A DNA stretch of 64,000 nt from Clostridium cellulovorans 743B (GTDB lineage: Bacteria; Bacillota; Clostridia; Clostridiales; Clostridiaceae). The translations under genes and the position numbers were made by a program. The notes under the pieces were generated by a model. That model was not told the DNA's origin. It worked only from the letters and a program-made list of their open reading frames with translations, and searched no databases. The stretch covers positions 2,480,001 through 2,544,000 of the forward strand of contig NC_014393.1 of the NCBI RefSeq assembly GCF_000145275.1, in the 5' to 3' direction. Shown here in pieces: positions 18,737 through 26,488 of this stretch (the first letter of the stretch is position 1; each line of letters starts with the position of its first letter).

Positions 18737-18781
18737 AAAATCCTCTTAAGTTTAATTTTCAATTAAACTTAAGAGGATTTT
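18737..18781. terminator. strong terminator closing the RiPP operon
   Basis: A perfect 21-bp stem with a 3-base loop (arms 18737-18757 and 18761-18781). On the minus strand it is followed by TTTTATTTTTTG. It ends the metalloprotease transcript and separates the island from eutH. Confidence 0.9.
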
Positions 18782-18790
18782 ATAACTGCT

Positions 18791-19981
18791 CTATGCAGTT
18801 TTTTTTGAACCATTTCTCTTTACAAATATTTTTTGAAGCATAATCCTTGTTAATATCATTAATATTAGGATATACACATATTTAGGTTTAGATAATGCTT
18901 CGAGAATATCGTGATTTCTACGGTAACTTTCAATTACCATTGAGAACATCCAATAAAGTTGGGATATTAGAAATCCACCAATGAATAATGTTGTAGCAAC
19001 AAAATATATTGCAAATATTCCTGAAAATTTATTCTTTTTTCTTGTTATCCATTTTTTAAATTGAACAAAAGATTCTTTTCTTAAATTTGGAGTCTTTAAT
19101 AACGTACTCATGATGAAATAACCATCTAACGGCAGTAAAGGCGAAAGATTTGAAGTTACTAAGCCAATGTTTAATACTGCAGTTATTGTTAAAACGTTCT
19201 TTAAGTCTCCTTGAAAAAATAATCCTAATATAGAGCAAAACGAAGCAATAACCATATTCATGTAAATGCCAGCGCTCCATACAATTATTCTTTTTTTCTC
19301 ACTAATAGTATATAGCCCTGGTATTTTAAGATAAACCATAGGTGTAAAACCAAGATATAATGCCCCTATAAGCTCCTTAGGCTTTAAATTAAATTTGCTC
19401 GCAATAATAGCGTGTGAAAGTTCATGAAAAAGTATAGAAGCTGCGTAGATGAGAAATGATAGTATAAAACTTATAAAATATGAATTAGATATAGAATAGG
19501 TTTCTGCATTAATTAATGCTTTATAGTTAAATATAAGTAATAATATACCTGCAAAGATAATAAATGTAGTAATAAAAGCAATTGTAATAAAAAAGTTTTT
19601 TTTCAACTTTGAAATGAAAGTATTTATTCCGGATAAAGGTATTTTGAACAATGTAAAAGATAATTTTTCAAGTTCTTGTTTTGTTACTATTGATGAATCT
19701 TTATTATTAACTACTAAGTCAGCTTTACATAAAATTAAATAAAACTTTGCTACATCCATTTTGATGTATTTGTCATTTTTCAAAACTTCTTGAATTTCTT
19801 GTATTGAATGAGTACCGTCGAAATATTCAATACAACTCATTATTTCATTAATCATTTTCCCAGGAACCTGAATAAATTTATCTCTTTCAATGCTTCCAAC
19901 ACAATACATATCCTGTTTTTTACTTTGAAACAGCTTCCATGATGAAATATCTGACATTACCTTTGGATATATATCATTCAT
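18791..19981 (-). CDS. membrane M50-type zinc metalloprotease of the RiPP locus
   Basis: 396 residues. Residues 1-95 are soluble and look like a PqqD-like recognition domain (DGTHSIQEIQEVLK). About six to seven membrane helices follow. The zinc motif is HELSHA (near residue 186) and the second metal-binding/catalytic block is LLPLDGYF (near residue 285), as in intramembrane site-2 proteases and the YydH protein of the Bacillus epipeptide locus. It probably cuts or exports the modified peptide. Starts 6 bp after the maturase, so it is translated from the same message. Confidence 0.85.
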   Translation of the reverse strand: MNDIYPKVMSDISSWKLFQSKKQDMYCVGSIERDKFIQVPGKMINEIMSCIEYFDGTHSIQEIQEVLKNDKYIKMDVAKFYLILCKADLVVNNKDSSIVTKQELEKLSFTLFKIPLSGINTFISKLKKNFFITIAFITTFIIFAGILLLIFNYKALINAETYSISNSYFISFILSFLIYAASILFHELSHAIIASKFNLKPKELIGALYLGFTPMVYLKIPGLYTISEKKRIIVWSAGIYMNMVIASFCSILGLFFQGDLKNVLTITAVLNIGLVTSNLSPLLPLDGYFIMSTLLKTPNLRKESFVQFKKWITRKKNKFSGIFAIYFVATTLFIGGFLISQLYWMFSMVIESYRRNHDILEALSKPKYVYILILMILTRIMLQKIFVKRNGSKKTA

Positions 19982-19987
19982 ATAAGT

Positions 19988-21304
19988 TTACCTACCTTGA
20001 GCTAATTTTTCTCTATCTTTTTGCTTTTCTTGAAGTTTTATTATGTGTAAGATAACTTTTTCAATCATTCTCTTTTGTAAATCACAAATAGATTTACTCA
20101 GCACATCTATTGAGCCAGTTTCTTTATAGTATTGACCTACACAACCTGAGCATACTTTTCTAGCAAAACATTTATTGCATGGGTCTACAATATTTTTATT
20201 TCTATTTGCGAATTGATTTTTTATCTTAATAAAATTTTCTGAAGAAAAAAGGTTTTCATCCATTACATTACCCATTAGCATTTCTTCATTATCAGTGAAA
20301 GTAAAACATGGGTATACGGAACCATCGATTGATACTGCATAGTATCCTAATCCAGCAGGACACATATGGTCTATTCCCTTTATTCTCATTTTTAATGTAT
20401 CAATAATTTTCTTTACTAAAGGATAATCATAATAATTTTCTTCTTCAAAACTTGCAAAAATCTCATCAACAGACTTAAGAAATTCATCATAATTATCTAG
20501 TAAAAAATCTTCATCTTTTCCGGCAGCTGGAACTACATGAGCCATTGTACCAAAGTTATCAATTATATATCTTACTACATCCATTACAGAAATACTTTGA
20601 TTGATATGATTTATATTATAAGTTGCCTGTATAGATGCAGGTTCATTGAGCTCTTCTTTCAATAATCTTATATTTTTTTCTACAACTTCTGATGCACCAG
20701 TTCCATCTTTAAACATTCTCATGGAATTATTAACATCACTATTTCCGTCCAAACTTACCGTGAGACTTACATTGTGCTTTTTCATTAAACTGATGAATTC
20801 ATCATCTATTAATACTCCATTAGTAACAGCACCGATGGCAGGTTTTTTTGAAATTTCACCTTTCTCAAATTTTTCATCCACATATTCGCATATGAATTTA
20901 ACTACTTCCATATTTAATAGTGGTTCTCCACCAAAAAGCTGAATTCCTTTAACATTATCATAGAAATTTAAAAATCTATCTAAAGATATTTTTGCAATTT
21001 CTTTTGTCATATAACCTTTTTCAGATTCATAACAACCACCATTGGCATAACAATATTTACATGCAAGATTACAATCATTACTAATATTTAATACAAGCTT
21101 CTCTATATATTTTTCACCACTAGAAATCTTTATATTTTCTTCAGAATCTTTAGATTTCTTTTCAATGCTTTTAATAAGTGCATTAACTTTATCTATATCC
21201 ATATTGTATTTTTGAGAAAGTTCTTTAACACTTAGACCATTGATTGAATCTAATAAAATAGATTTAGTTAAGTTAACCTGTTGTGCTAGCAGATAAGTTT
21301 TCAT
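19988..21304 (-). CDS. radical SAM/SPASM peptide maturase, 3' part left after IS insertion
   Basis: 438 codons as now readable. The SAM cluster motif is C78, C82, C85 (CNLACKYC), then LFGGEPLLN, and a SPASM domain with cysteines in HMCPAG, YPCFTF, DPCNKCFARKVCSGC and KSICDLQ. This family modifies RiPP precursors. The first nine residues (MKTYLLAQQ) are coded by the end of the IS982 element and the ATG has no clear RBS. The original gene began at 22514: its first 28 codons survive beyond the IS, and joining at the target duplication restores one 454-codon frame. The catalytic domains are intact, but the first beta strands of the N-terminal recognition domain are lost, so leader binding is probably impaired. 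Confidence 0.9.
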   Translation of the reverse strand: MKTYLLAQQVNLTKSILLDSINGLSVKELSQKYNMDIDKVNALIKSIEKKSKDSEENIKISSGEKYIEKLVLNISNDCNLACKYCYANGGCYESEKGYMTKEIAKISLDRFLNFYDNVKGIQLFGGEPLLNMEVVKFICEYVDEKFEKGEISKKPAIGAVTNGVLIDDEFISLMKKHNVSLTVSLDGNSDVNNSMRMFKDGTGASEVVEKNIRLLKEELNEPASIQATYNINHINQSISVMDVVRYIIDNFGTMAHVVPAAGKDEDFLLDNYDEFLKSVDEIFASFEEENYYDYPLVKKIIDTLKMRIKGIDHMCPAGLGYYAVSIDGSVYPCFTFTDNEEMLMGNVMDENLFSSENFIKIKNQFANRNKNIVDPCNKCFARKVCSGCVGQYYKETGSIDVLSKSICDLQKRMIEKVILHIIKLQEKQKDREKLAQGR

Positions 21305-22430
21305 TAAAAGGATATTTATACCATGATTTTAGGCAGTCCTATCCTATTGTCTCATATACTGTTTTTGGAAATTATTATCCGAATACTAATTCTTTAATCT
21401 TTGATATTTCTATACCTATATTAAAAAATTTATTTATAAAATAGCAAAGATTATGAGCTAATATTTTATTTGATATTCTTGTGGCAAATCCCCAAGTTGA
21501 TTTTGTAAGAACCCTCTGCATATTTAATTGCTCGGAGAGCTGAGAAAAAGTAGTTTCTACTCTACGACGAGCCTTGAATATCAACTGCCTAAAAGGTTTT
21601 AAAAGTTTAGTTTTACTATTGTTACGATTTATTGTTAAAAGACGAATGTACCTTGTTTCTTTTAATTGCGAAGCAACTTTTTGACCTATATATCCTTTAT
21701 CACCTATTAGTATATCAATCTCTGAATTAGCTGTGAGTTCCCAGACGACATCTCTGTCATCAATATTTGCTGCTGTTACAGTAAAATCTGTGATATAGCC
21801 ATCGAGGGCTACTAAAGCATGTAATTTGAATCCATAATATGTTTCTTTTTTCGAAGCGCATCGCCCGTAGGCAGCCTCCGGCTTAAAAGCTTTATGGAAA
21901 TGAGCTCTCCCAAACTTACACACAGGAATTGGCATACTATCTGCAATTCTCATTCGGTCATATTGATAGTTAAGAAATTTCGTTAACTCTTTACGAATTT
22001 CATCAATGACTCGAAATAATGACTTTCTAACTCTATGAAACCTCGGCCTACTACAAAAGTTGGGAAATAAGTCTCGTAGGTTTTTAGAGCAAAATCCAAA
22101 CCATGCTTTTTCAGAGTCAATGGTTAAGAGTTCACCTACTAAAGAAATCGTAATTATTTCGCTATCAGTCATTACTGATTTAGCGATGTTACGACGATTT
22201 TTAATAAATGTTGGAGTTACTTTTTGGTAAAAGTCATCAATTATAACATAAGTGACAACAATAAAATCTTTTAAGTCATTTATTGTTATGGTAGAATCTT
22301 TATTAAACTCTGGCATATAGGTTAGCCTCCTATCATTAGATTAGTGGTGTTTTTTAATGATAGGTTAGCAAATATGCTGGAGTTTTTCTATTTGTAAGTA
22401 TTGCCAGCGTATTTAACTAGCACAACGGGT
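21276..22430 (-). mobile_element. IS982-family insertion sequence, structurally complete
   Basis: 1155 bp with terminal inverted repeats: ACCTGTTGTGCTAG at 21276-21289 and ACCCGTTGTGCTAG read inward from 22430, one mismatch in 14. The flanking 7 bases TAAGTTA are duplicated (21269-21275 and 22431-22437), as expected for transposition. It carries one full transposase gene and splits a radical SAM maturase gene in the same direction. Intact ends and gene suggest recent arrival. Confidence 0.93.
21375..22316 (-). CDS. IS982-family DDE transposase
   Basis: 313 residues, full length for the family. Candidate catalytic residues are Asp in IADSMPIP, Asp in IGDKGYIG and Glu in RRRVETTFSQL. MTDSEIITI and KETYYGFKLHAL are typical of IS982 transposases. 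No frameshift or stop, so the element may be active. Confidence 0.93.
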   Translation of the reverse strand: MPEFNKDSTITINDLKDFIVVTYVIIDDFYQKVTPTFIKNRRNIAKSVMTDSEIITISLVGELLTIDSEKAWFGFCSKNLRDLFPNFCSRPRFHRVRKSLFRVIDEIRKELTKFLNYQYDRMRIADSMPIPVCKFGRAHFHKAFKPEAAYGRCASKKETYYGFKLHALVALDGYITDFTVTAANIDDRDVVWELTANSEIDILIGDKGYIGQKVASQLKETRYIRLLTINRNNSKTKLLKPFRQLIFKARRRVETTFSQLSEQLNMQRVLTKSTWGFATRISNKILAHNLCYFINKFFNIGIEISKIKELVFG

Positions 22431-22514
22431 TAAGTTATTAATTTTAAAAAACTTCATTGTTTCTGGAAGAAAAGCAACTACATGTGTATTATCTTCAATA
22501 AAATGTATATCCAT
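22431..22514 (-). pseudogene. 5' fragment of the IS-split radical SAM maturase
   Basis: ATG at 22514 with GGAGA 6 bases upstream opens a frame MDIHFIEDNTHVVAFLPETM and on to KFFKINNL, which then runs into the IS and stops within a few codons. The pattern is the N-terminal strand pair of a PqqD-type recognition domain. Read across the duplication (AAC TTA joined to ACT AAA at 21268) the frame continues without shift into the 19988-21304 coding region. The fragment alone cannot be functional. Confidence 0.9.
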
Positions 22515-22526
22515 AGTTCATCTCCT

Positions 22527-22560
22527 AAAAAAGATAGTGAGTAGTGAAACTACTCACTAT
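22527..22560 (-). terminator. hairpin between RiPP precursor and maturase
   Basis: Perfect 12-bp stem ATAGTGAGTAGT / ACTACTCACTAT, 3-base loop, followed on the minus strand by CTTTTTT. It lies directly before the maturase RBS, so it should let the precursor be made in excess with some read-through. Confidence 0.85.
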
Positions 22561-22703
22561 AATAATCAAACAAAACGTTATGTATTGTGAAAAAATTAAA
22601 GATTAAAAGTAAATGTTTACTTTTAAAAAACCTTTACAATATGTACAAAATGGTAACGTCTTGCAGCCAAAAGTTAAATTATTAAAATAGCAATTATTCA
22701 GTA

Positions 22704-22940
22704 TTATTTCGCTAATAGATCTGTTGCTATTGGAGTAGTTGCCACTAAACCAGATGTTGGAACAGGTTCCATTGCCACTAAACCAGATGTTGGAACAGGA
22801 TCCATTGCTACTAATCCTGATAATCTAGGAACTTTAGTTATTGATAAAATAGATGGTGTAACAGTTTCTTCTAGAAGCATTATTTCTTCTACGTCTACCT
22901 CATCAAAGATAATTTCTTCTTGGATTTTTTGATTCTTCAT
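22704..22940 (-). CDS. putative repeat-containing RiPP precursor peptide
   Basis: 78 residues. The acidic leader (about 1-40, ending TKVPRL) is followed by three 11-residue tandem repeats: SGLVAMDPVPT (41-51), SGLVAMEPVPT (52-62) and SGLVATTPIAT (63-73), then DLLAK. It has no cysteine, so the sulfur-based chemistry of sactipeptides or ranthipeptides is excluded for the core. The repeats are also near-identical at DNA level (33-base units at 22741-22773 and 22774-22806). AGGAGG stands 8 bases before the ATG. Position just upstream of a radical SAM maturase and an M50 protease supports a precursor role. I do not recognise a described family. Confidence 0.78.
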   Translation of the reverse strand: MKNQKIQEEIIFDEVDVEEIMLLEETVTPSILSITKVPRLSGLVAMDPVPTSGLVAMEPVPTSGLVATTPIATDLLAK

Positions 22941-22978
22941 TTTTTAGCCCTCCTAAATATTTTTTATAATACTATAAG

Positions 22979-23006
22979 ATAATACATATGGCTTGTACGT
23001 AATCAA
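22979..23006 (-). promoter_or_regulatory. candidate promoter of the RiPP operon
   Basis: TTGATT (23001-23006) and TATTAT (22979-22984) with a 16-base spacer, about 40 bases upstream of the precursor ATG. Short spacer, so moderate strength; another TATAAT-like string lies a few bases further down. Confidence 0.45.
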
Positions 23007-23280
23007 TATATACTGTTTTATATTGAAGATATATTTATATTTAATGTTTTTTACATATTAATACAAATGTAAAGCCTACAAATTTAAGTATAAGAGTTAT
23101 GTATAAACCAGTTGTATAAAATAGTATTATCAATATAAATAATACCACTTAATACATTAAAATGTAATACAAATAACATATAATTTACAAATTATATAGT
23201 TTTTTTACATATTATCAGAAAACTATTAATAGCTTTGCAATTACCTCAATAAGGTGGTTGTGCAATAATTCTAAAGAAAT

Positions 23281-23313
23281 AAACCAAGGTGTAAATCTTA
23301 TACACCTTGGTTT
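23281..23313. terminator. terminator after the acyl-carrier-like gene
   Basis: Perfect 13-bp stem AAACCAAGGTGTA / TACACCTTGGTTT with a 7-base loop and AT-rich tails on both sides. The rest of the 22941-23374 gap is very AT-rich and shows no other gene. Confidence 0.85.
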
Positions 23314-23374
23314 ATTATATTAAAAATTACAGATAGTCATTTTAAATGATTTATAAGTATTTAAGAATCAGTTG

Positions 23375-23617
23375 TTAATTTAAAACAGAAATTGAGTTCT
23401 GAATAGATTCTATTACATCTAATAAAGTTTTACTTTGTTTTACCTCACTAATTGCTGAATCTAAAGATACTCCCAGTTTTTCTTCAACGTCGATAATTAG
23501 ATTGACTAAACCATATGTATCAATTTTAATTTTTTCATCAATGCTAGGTTCTTTAGTAAGTCCCTGAGCTTTTAATAGGTTACTGTAACTTTCGAAAATT
23601 GCATCATTGACTCTCAT
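23375..23617 (-). CDS. acyl/peptidyl carrier protein-like, Thr at the usual Ser site
   Basis: 80 residues with the helix pattern of a carrier protein (KIDTYGLVNLIIDVEEKLGVSL, then TLLDVIESI). Canonical carriers have D-S-L where phosphopantetheine joins the Ser; here the triplet is D33-T34-Y35, so ordinary pantetheinylation is doubtful. The start is the ATG at 23617 with AGGAG 8 bases upstream (the longer reading begins at a GTG inside the RBS). It lies 435 bp upstream of the RiPP precursor, same strand, but a terminator separates them. No partner synthetase or ligase gene is nearby. Confidence 0.65.
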   Translation of the reverse strand: MRVNDAIFESYSNLLKAQGLTKEPSIDEKIKIDTYGLVNLIIDVEEKLGVSLDSAISEVKQSKTLLDVIESIQNSISVLN

Positions 23618-23894
23618 AATGATCACTCCTAATCCTTTAGTACTTCAGTATTTAAAAATTGAAAGATATATTAATTATACAGTAACCATATTGTGGAAAA
23701 AAGTGTTTCGTGTAAATGATTTCAAGAAATTAATATACAATATTAGTATTAATCAGATACTTAATTACTTAATTCGCCAAATCTAATAAGTGAAAAGCGA
23801 TAGATGTAAAAAATACCTGCTTATTTTTGTAGTAATTTACCGAATAGTCTTATTAAAACTTATAATATTAAATGTTAAGAGTTATAACAAGAGA

Positions 23895-23936
23895 AAAAAC
23901 AGGTTTTAAAATAAAAATCTTAAAGCCTGTTTTTTC
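23895..23936 (-). terminator. terminator of the PBP gene
   Basis: Stem AAAAAACAGG ... CCTGTTTTTT on the minus strand, with further TTTAA/TTAAA pairing inside across one mismatch. The gap 23618-23970 otherwise holds no recognised gene; the promoter of the carrier-like gene must lie there but no clear pair stands out. Confidence 0.8.
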
Positions 23937-23970
23937 TTATATATAATTAAAATAAGGTTAAGCATCAGTA

Positions 23971-26346
23971 CTACTGAGTTGTATTAGGTTTTGTAGAGGG
24001 AGTGTTATTTCCATTAGTGTTTCCAACAGGAGTATTACCACCAGTGTTATTACTTGGTGTCTGTGTTGGTGTTTGTGTTTGTGCCTGCGCTGGTGTTTGT
24101 GTCTGCGCTGGTGTTTGTGTTGGTTTAGTATTTTTAGTTGGAGTATTATCTTTTTTTGGTTCAACTTTTGCATGAGCATTAGTATATGCGGTTGGTTGAG
24201 TTCCAGGAATAAAATATTCAGTATATGAATCCCCTGCTGCTTTACATAAATCGTTAGCTAGAAGTCCTGTCTTTTTGCATATTTCTGATTGAACCAGTCC
24301 TGAAGGTGGGGTTAAATCTTTAATTTCTTTATCTTTAACAAGATACTCCATTATTAATCGCCATGCGTTTCCTACAGCATTACTGCTGCTGAAACCTGGT
24401 ATTTCTGTCATAGTGTCATTTCCAACCCAAACGGCTCCAGAATAATAAGGTGTTAATCCTGCAAACCAAAGATTCATGTAATTTTCCGTAGAACCTGTTT
24501 TACCAGCAGTAGGCATACCATTAGTTAATCTTGCAAAAGAACCTGTTGCGAAAATTGGATTATTAACTGGTTCCTTAAGCAATAAATATGTTAAATATGC
24601 TGTCTCTGGTGAAAATACCCTTTCAGTAATTTTCTGAGCTTCTAAGATAGTAACACCATTACTATCTGTAACTTTGCTATAGTATAGTGGTCTTGTATAA
24701 TTTCCATTGTTTGCAAATACATTATAAGCAGCTGCCATATTAAGGGTATTAGTACCTTCTGTTAACCCACCTAAAGCTAATGTAGAGTAAGCTTTATCTG
24801 CGTCAACAACTCCTAGATGCAATTTCGTAGCGTAGTCAAAGGAAGTGTCAACACCGATTAGATCTAAAGTTCTAAGTGCGACTATATTACTAGAGGCAGC
24901 TACTGCAGTTCTTATGGAGATTGAACCCAAATAATTGCCAGCGGCATTTTTAGGAATTACATTACCATAATCCATTTTTTTTAGTGTTGCTTCGTCAATT
25001 GGTGTATCCTCTCCTATTGATGCCAATGTTATTTTCTTTTGCTCTATTGCTGGAGCATAAACTGTTAGAGGTTTAATTGAAGAACCTACTTGCTTTTTAA
25101 AGGTTTCAAAGTCAGCTGCTCTATTATATGTTTGGCTAGCTGCAACTTTTCTTCCTCCGATCATTATTTTTACTTGATTTGTTTCATTATCAATAAATAC
25201 AGCTGAAGATTGTGGCTGAGTAAGACCATTGGCATCAACCCCTGATTCTAAACTACGGAATGAGCTATCTTCATTAATTATTCCTTGTGCTGTATCTTGA
25301 GCTGCCTTATTCATAGTAGAATATATAGTAAGTCCACCGCCATTTACAAGATCTTCCACATCTTTATCACTATAACTATATTTGGCTTTCAAATCTTCTT
25401 TAACTTGTTTAAGCATTGGAATTGTGAAGAATCCATAGTCAAGGTTTGAAGCGTAGGCAATAGTACCTCGATTAAATGGAATATTTTCACCATGTGTTGC
25501 AATTTCAGCTATTGCAGTATCATAATCTCCTTGAGATATCTTCTTATTCTTTAACATTTGTTTTAATACTAGTTTTGTTCTAGAGACATATACTGATGGA
25601 TTTGCAATATTTTCATCATAAAAAGGATAATAAATGCTAGGTGCTTGAACAGTTCCTGCAATGAATGCGCTTTCAAGTAAGGTTAATTGATTTATATTAT
25701 CCTTGTTAAAGTATAACTTTGCTGCTGCGCCAACACCGTTAGCAGGTCCACCACAAGAAACAGCATTCATATACGCTTCTAAAATTTCATCCTTTGAAAG
25801 ATTTTTTTCTAAATCCCAAGCTAAATACATTTCTTGGAATTTTCTTTCAAAATTTAATCTATCAGTTAAAGATGATTCTAAAAACATTCTTTGTTTTATT
25901 AGTTGTTGAGTTAAGGTAGAACCACCTTGCATTACTCCCTGACCAGTAAGTTTACTTTTTACACTTGCTAAGGAAGCACCAATAAGTCTTTTGAAATCTA
26001 AACCATGATGATTATAAAATCTCTCGTCTTCAATGGAAGTAAAGGCATCTTTAAGATATTGAGGAGCATCACTTATAGAAATTATTTTTCTATTGGAGCT
26101 ACCAGCGTAATCAATAACTTGACCAGTATCATCTAATATTTTAGACGGTTCATTTAACTGTGTTATGTAGCCTATATCTAACTTTGGTGCAGTTTTAACA
26201 GCAGCTACGGCAAAGCCAATTCCAATTAATATCACGATAAATCCTGCTGCGATTAATAAAAGAAAAAAGCTTTTAATTACTTTGAAGATCGTTATTTTCC
26301 TACGCTTCTTTTTGTTTTTTCCATTATTCATGCTTCTTTGTGTCAT
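23971..26346 (-). CDS. class A penicillin-binding protein (PBP1A type)
   Basis: 791 residues. A basic cytoplasmic start and one membrane helix (about 30-52), then the GT51 glycosyltransferase (SIEDERFYNHHG, GGSTLTQQLIKQ, KDEILEAYMN) and the transpeptidase (active Ser in SSIKP, SSN, KTGST). It polymerises and cross-links peptidoglycan outside the membrane. The last ~70 residues are a low-complexity Thr/Pro/Gln/Asn tail of unknown role. GAGGAGG precedes the ATG. Stands alone, divergent from yunB. Confidence 0.95.
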   Translation of the reverse strand: MTQRSMNNGKNKKKRRKITIFKVIKSFFLLLIAAGFIVILIGIGFAVAAVKTAPKLDIGYITQLNEPSKILDDTGQVIDYAGSSNRKIISISDAPQYLKDAFTSIEDERFYNHHGLDFKRLIGASLASVKSKLTGQGVMQGGSTLTQQLIKQRMFLESSLTDRLNFERKFQEMYLAWDLEKNLSKDEILEAYMNAVSCGGPANGVGAAAKLYFNKDNINQLTLLESAFIAGTVQAPSIYYPFYDENIANPSVYVSRTKLVLKQMLKNKKISQGDYDTAIAEIATHGENIPFNRGTIAYASNLDYGFFTIPMLKQVKEDLKAKYSYSDKDVEDLVNGGGLTIYSTMNKAAQDTAQGIINEDSSFRSLESGVDANGLTQPQSSAVFIDNETNQVKIMIGGRKVAASQTYNRAADFETFKKQVGSSIKPLTVYAPAIEQKKITLASIGEDTPIDEATLKKMDYGNVIPKNAAGNYLGSISIRTAVAASSNIVALRTLDLIGVDTSFDYATKLHLGVVDADKAYSTLALGGLTEGTNTLNMAAAYNVFANNGNYTRPLYYSKVTDSNGVTILEAQKITERVFSPETAYLTYLLLKEPVNNPIFATGSFARLTNGMPTAGKTGSTENYMNLWFAGLTPYYSGAVWVGNDTMTEIPGFSSSNAVGNAWRLIMEYLVKDKEIKDLTPPSGLVQSEICKKTGLLANDLCKAAGDSYTEYFIPGTQPTAYTNAHAKVEPKKDNTPTKNTKPTQTPAQTQTPAQAQTQTPTQTPSNNTGGNTPVGNTNGNNTPSTKPNTTQ

Positions 26347-26488
26347 TTGATATCCTCCTCGATATAAACAAAGTAGGCGTAATTTTTTTCAATAAACTAT
26401 TTCTATTATAACACAGAATTATCCTTTATTTTAATTCATATATATAATTATTATTATTTACAGATAAAACCTATGTTTTAAGAAAGGA

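Noticed and set aside
21277..21304. MKTYLLAQQ as the authentic N-terminus of the maturase
   Set aside because: These codons lie inside the IS982 terminal repeat and have no RBS; the true 5' end is at 22514.
22741..22840. Tandem 33-base repeats that look like a small repeat array or CRISPR-like units
   Set aside because: The units are adjacent without spacers and keep an open frame coding 11-residue repeats of the precursor peptide.
18791..23617. A complete prophage or integrative element around the RiPP genes
   Set aside because: Only the single IS is mobile; no integrase, attachment repeats, tRNA target or phage genes are seen.
23958..24179. A 73-codon His/Gln/Lys-rich reading frame on the same strand as the PBP gene
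   Set aside because: It is a frame shadow of the low-complexity PBP tail and has no start signal.
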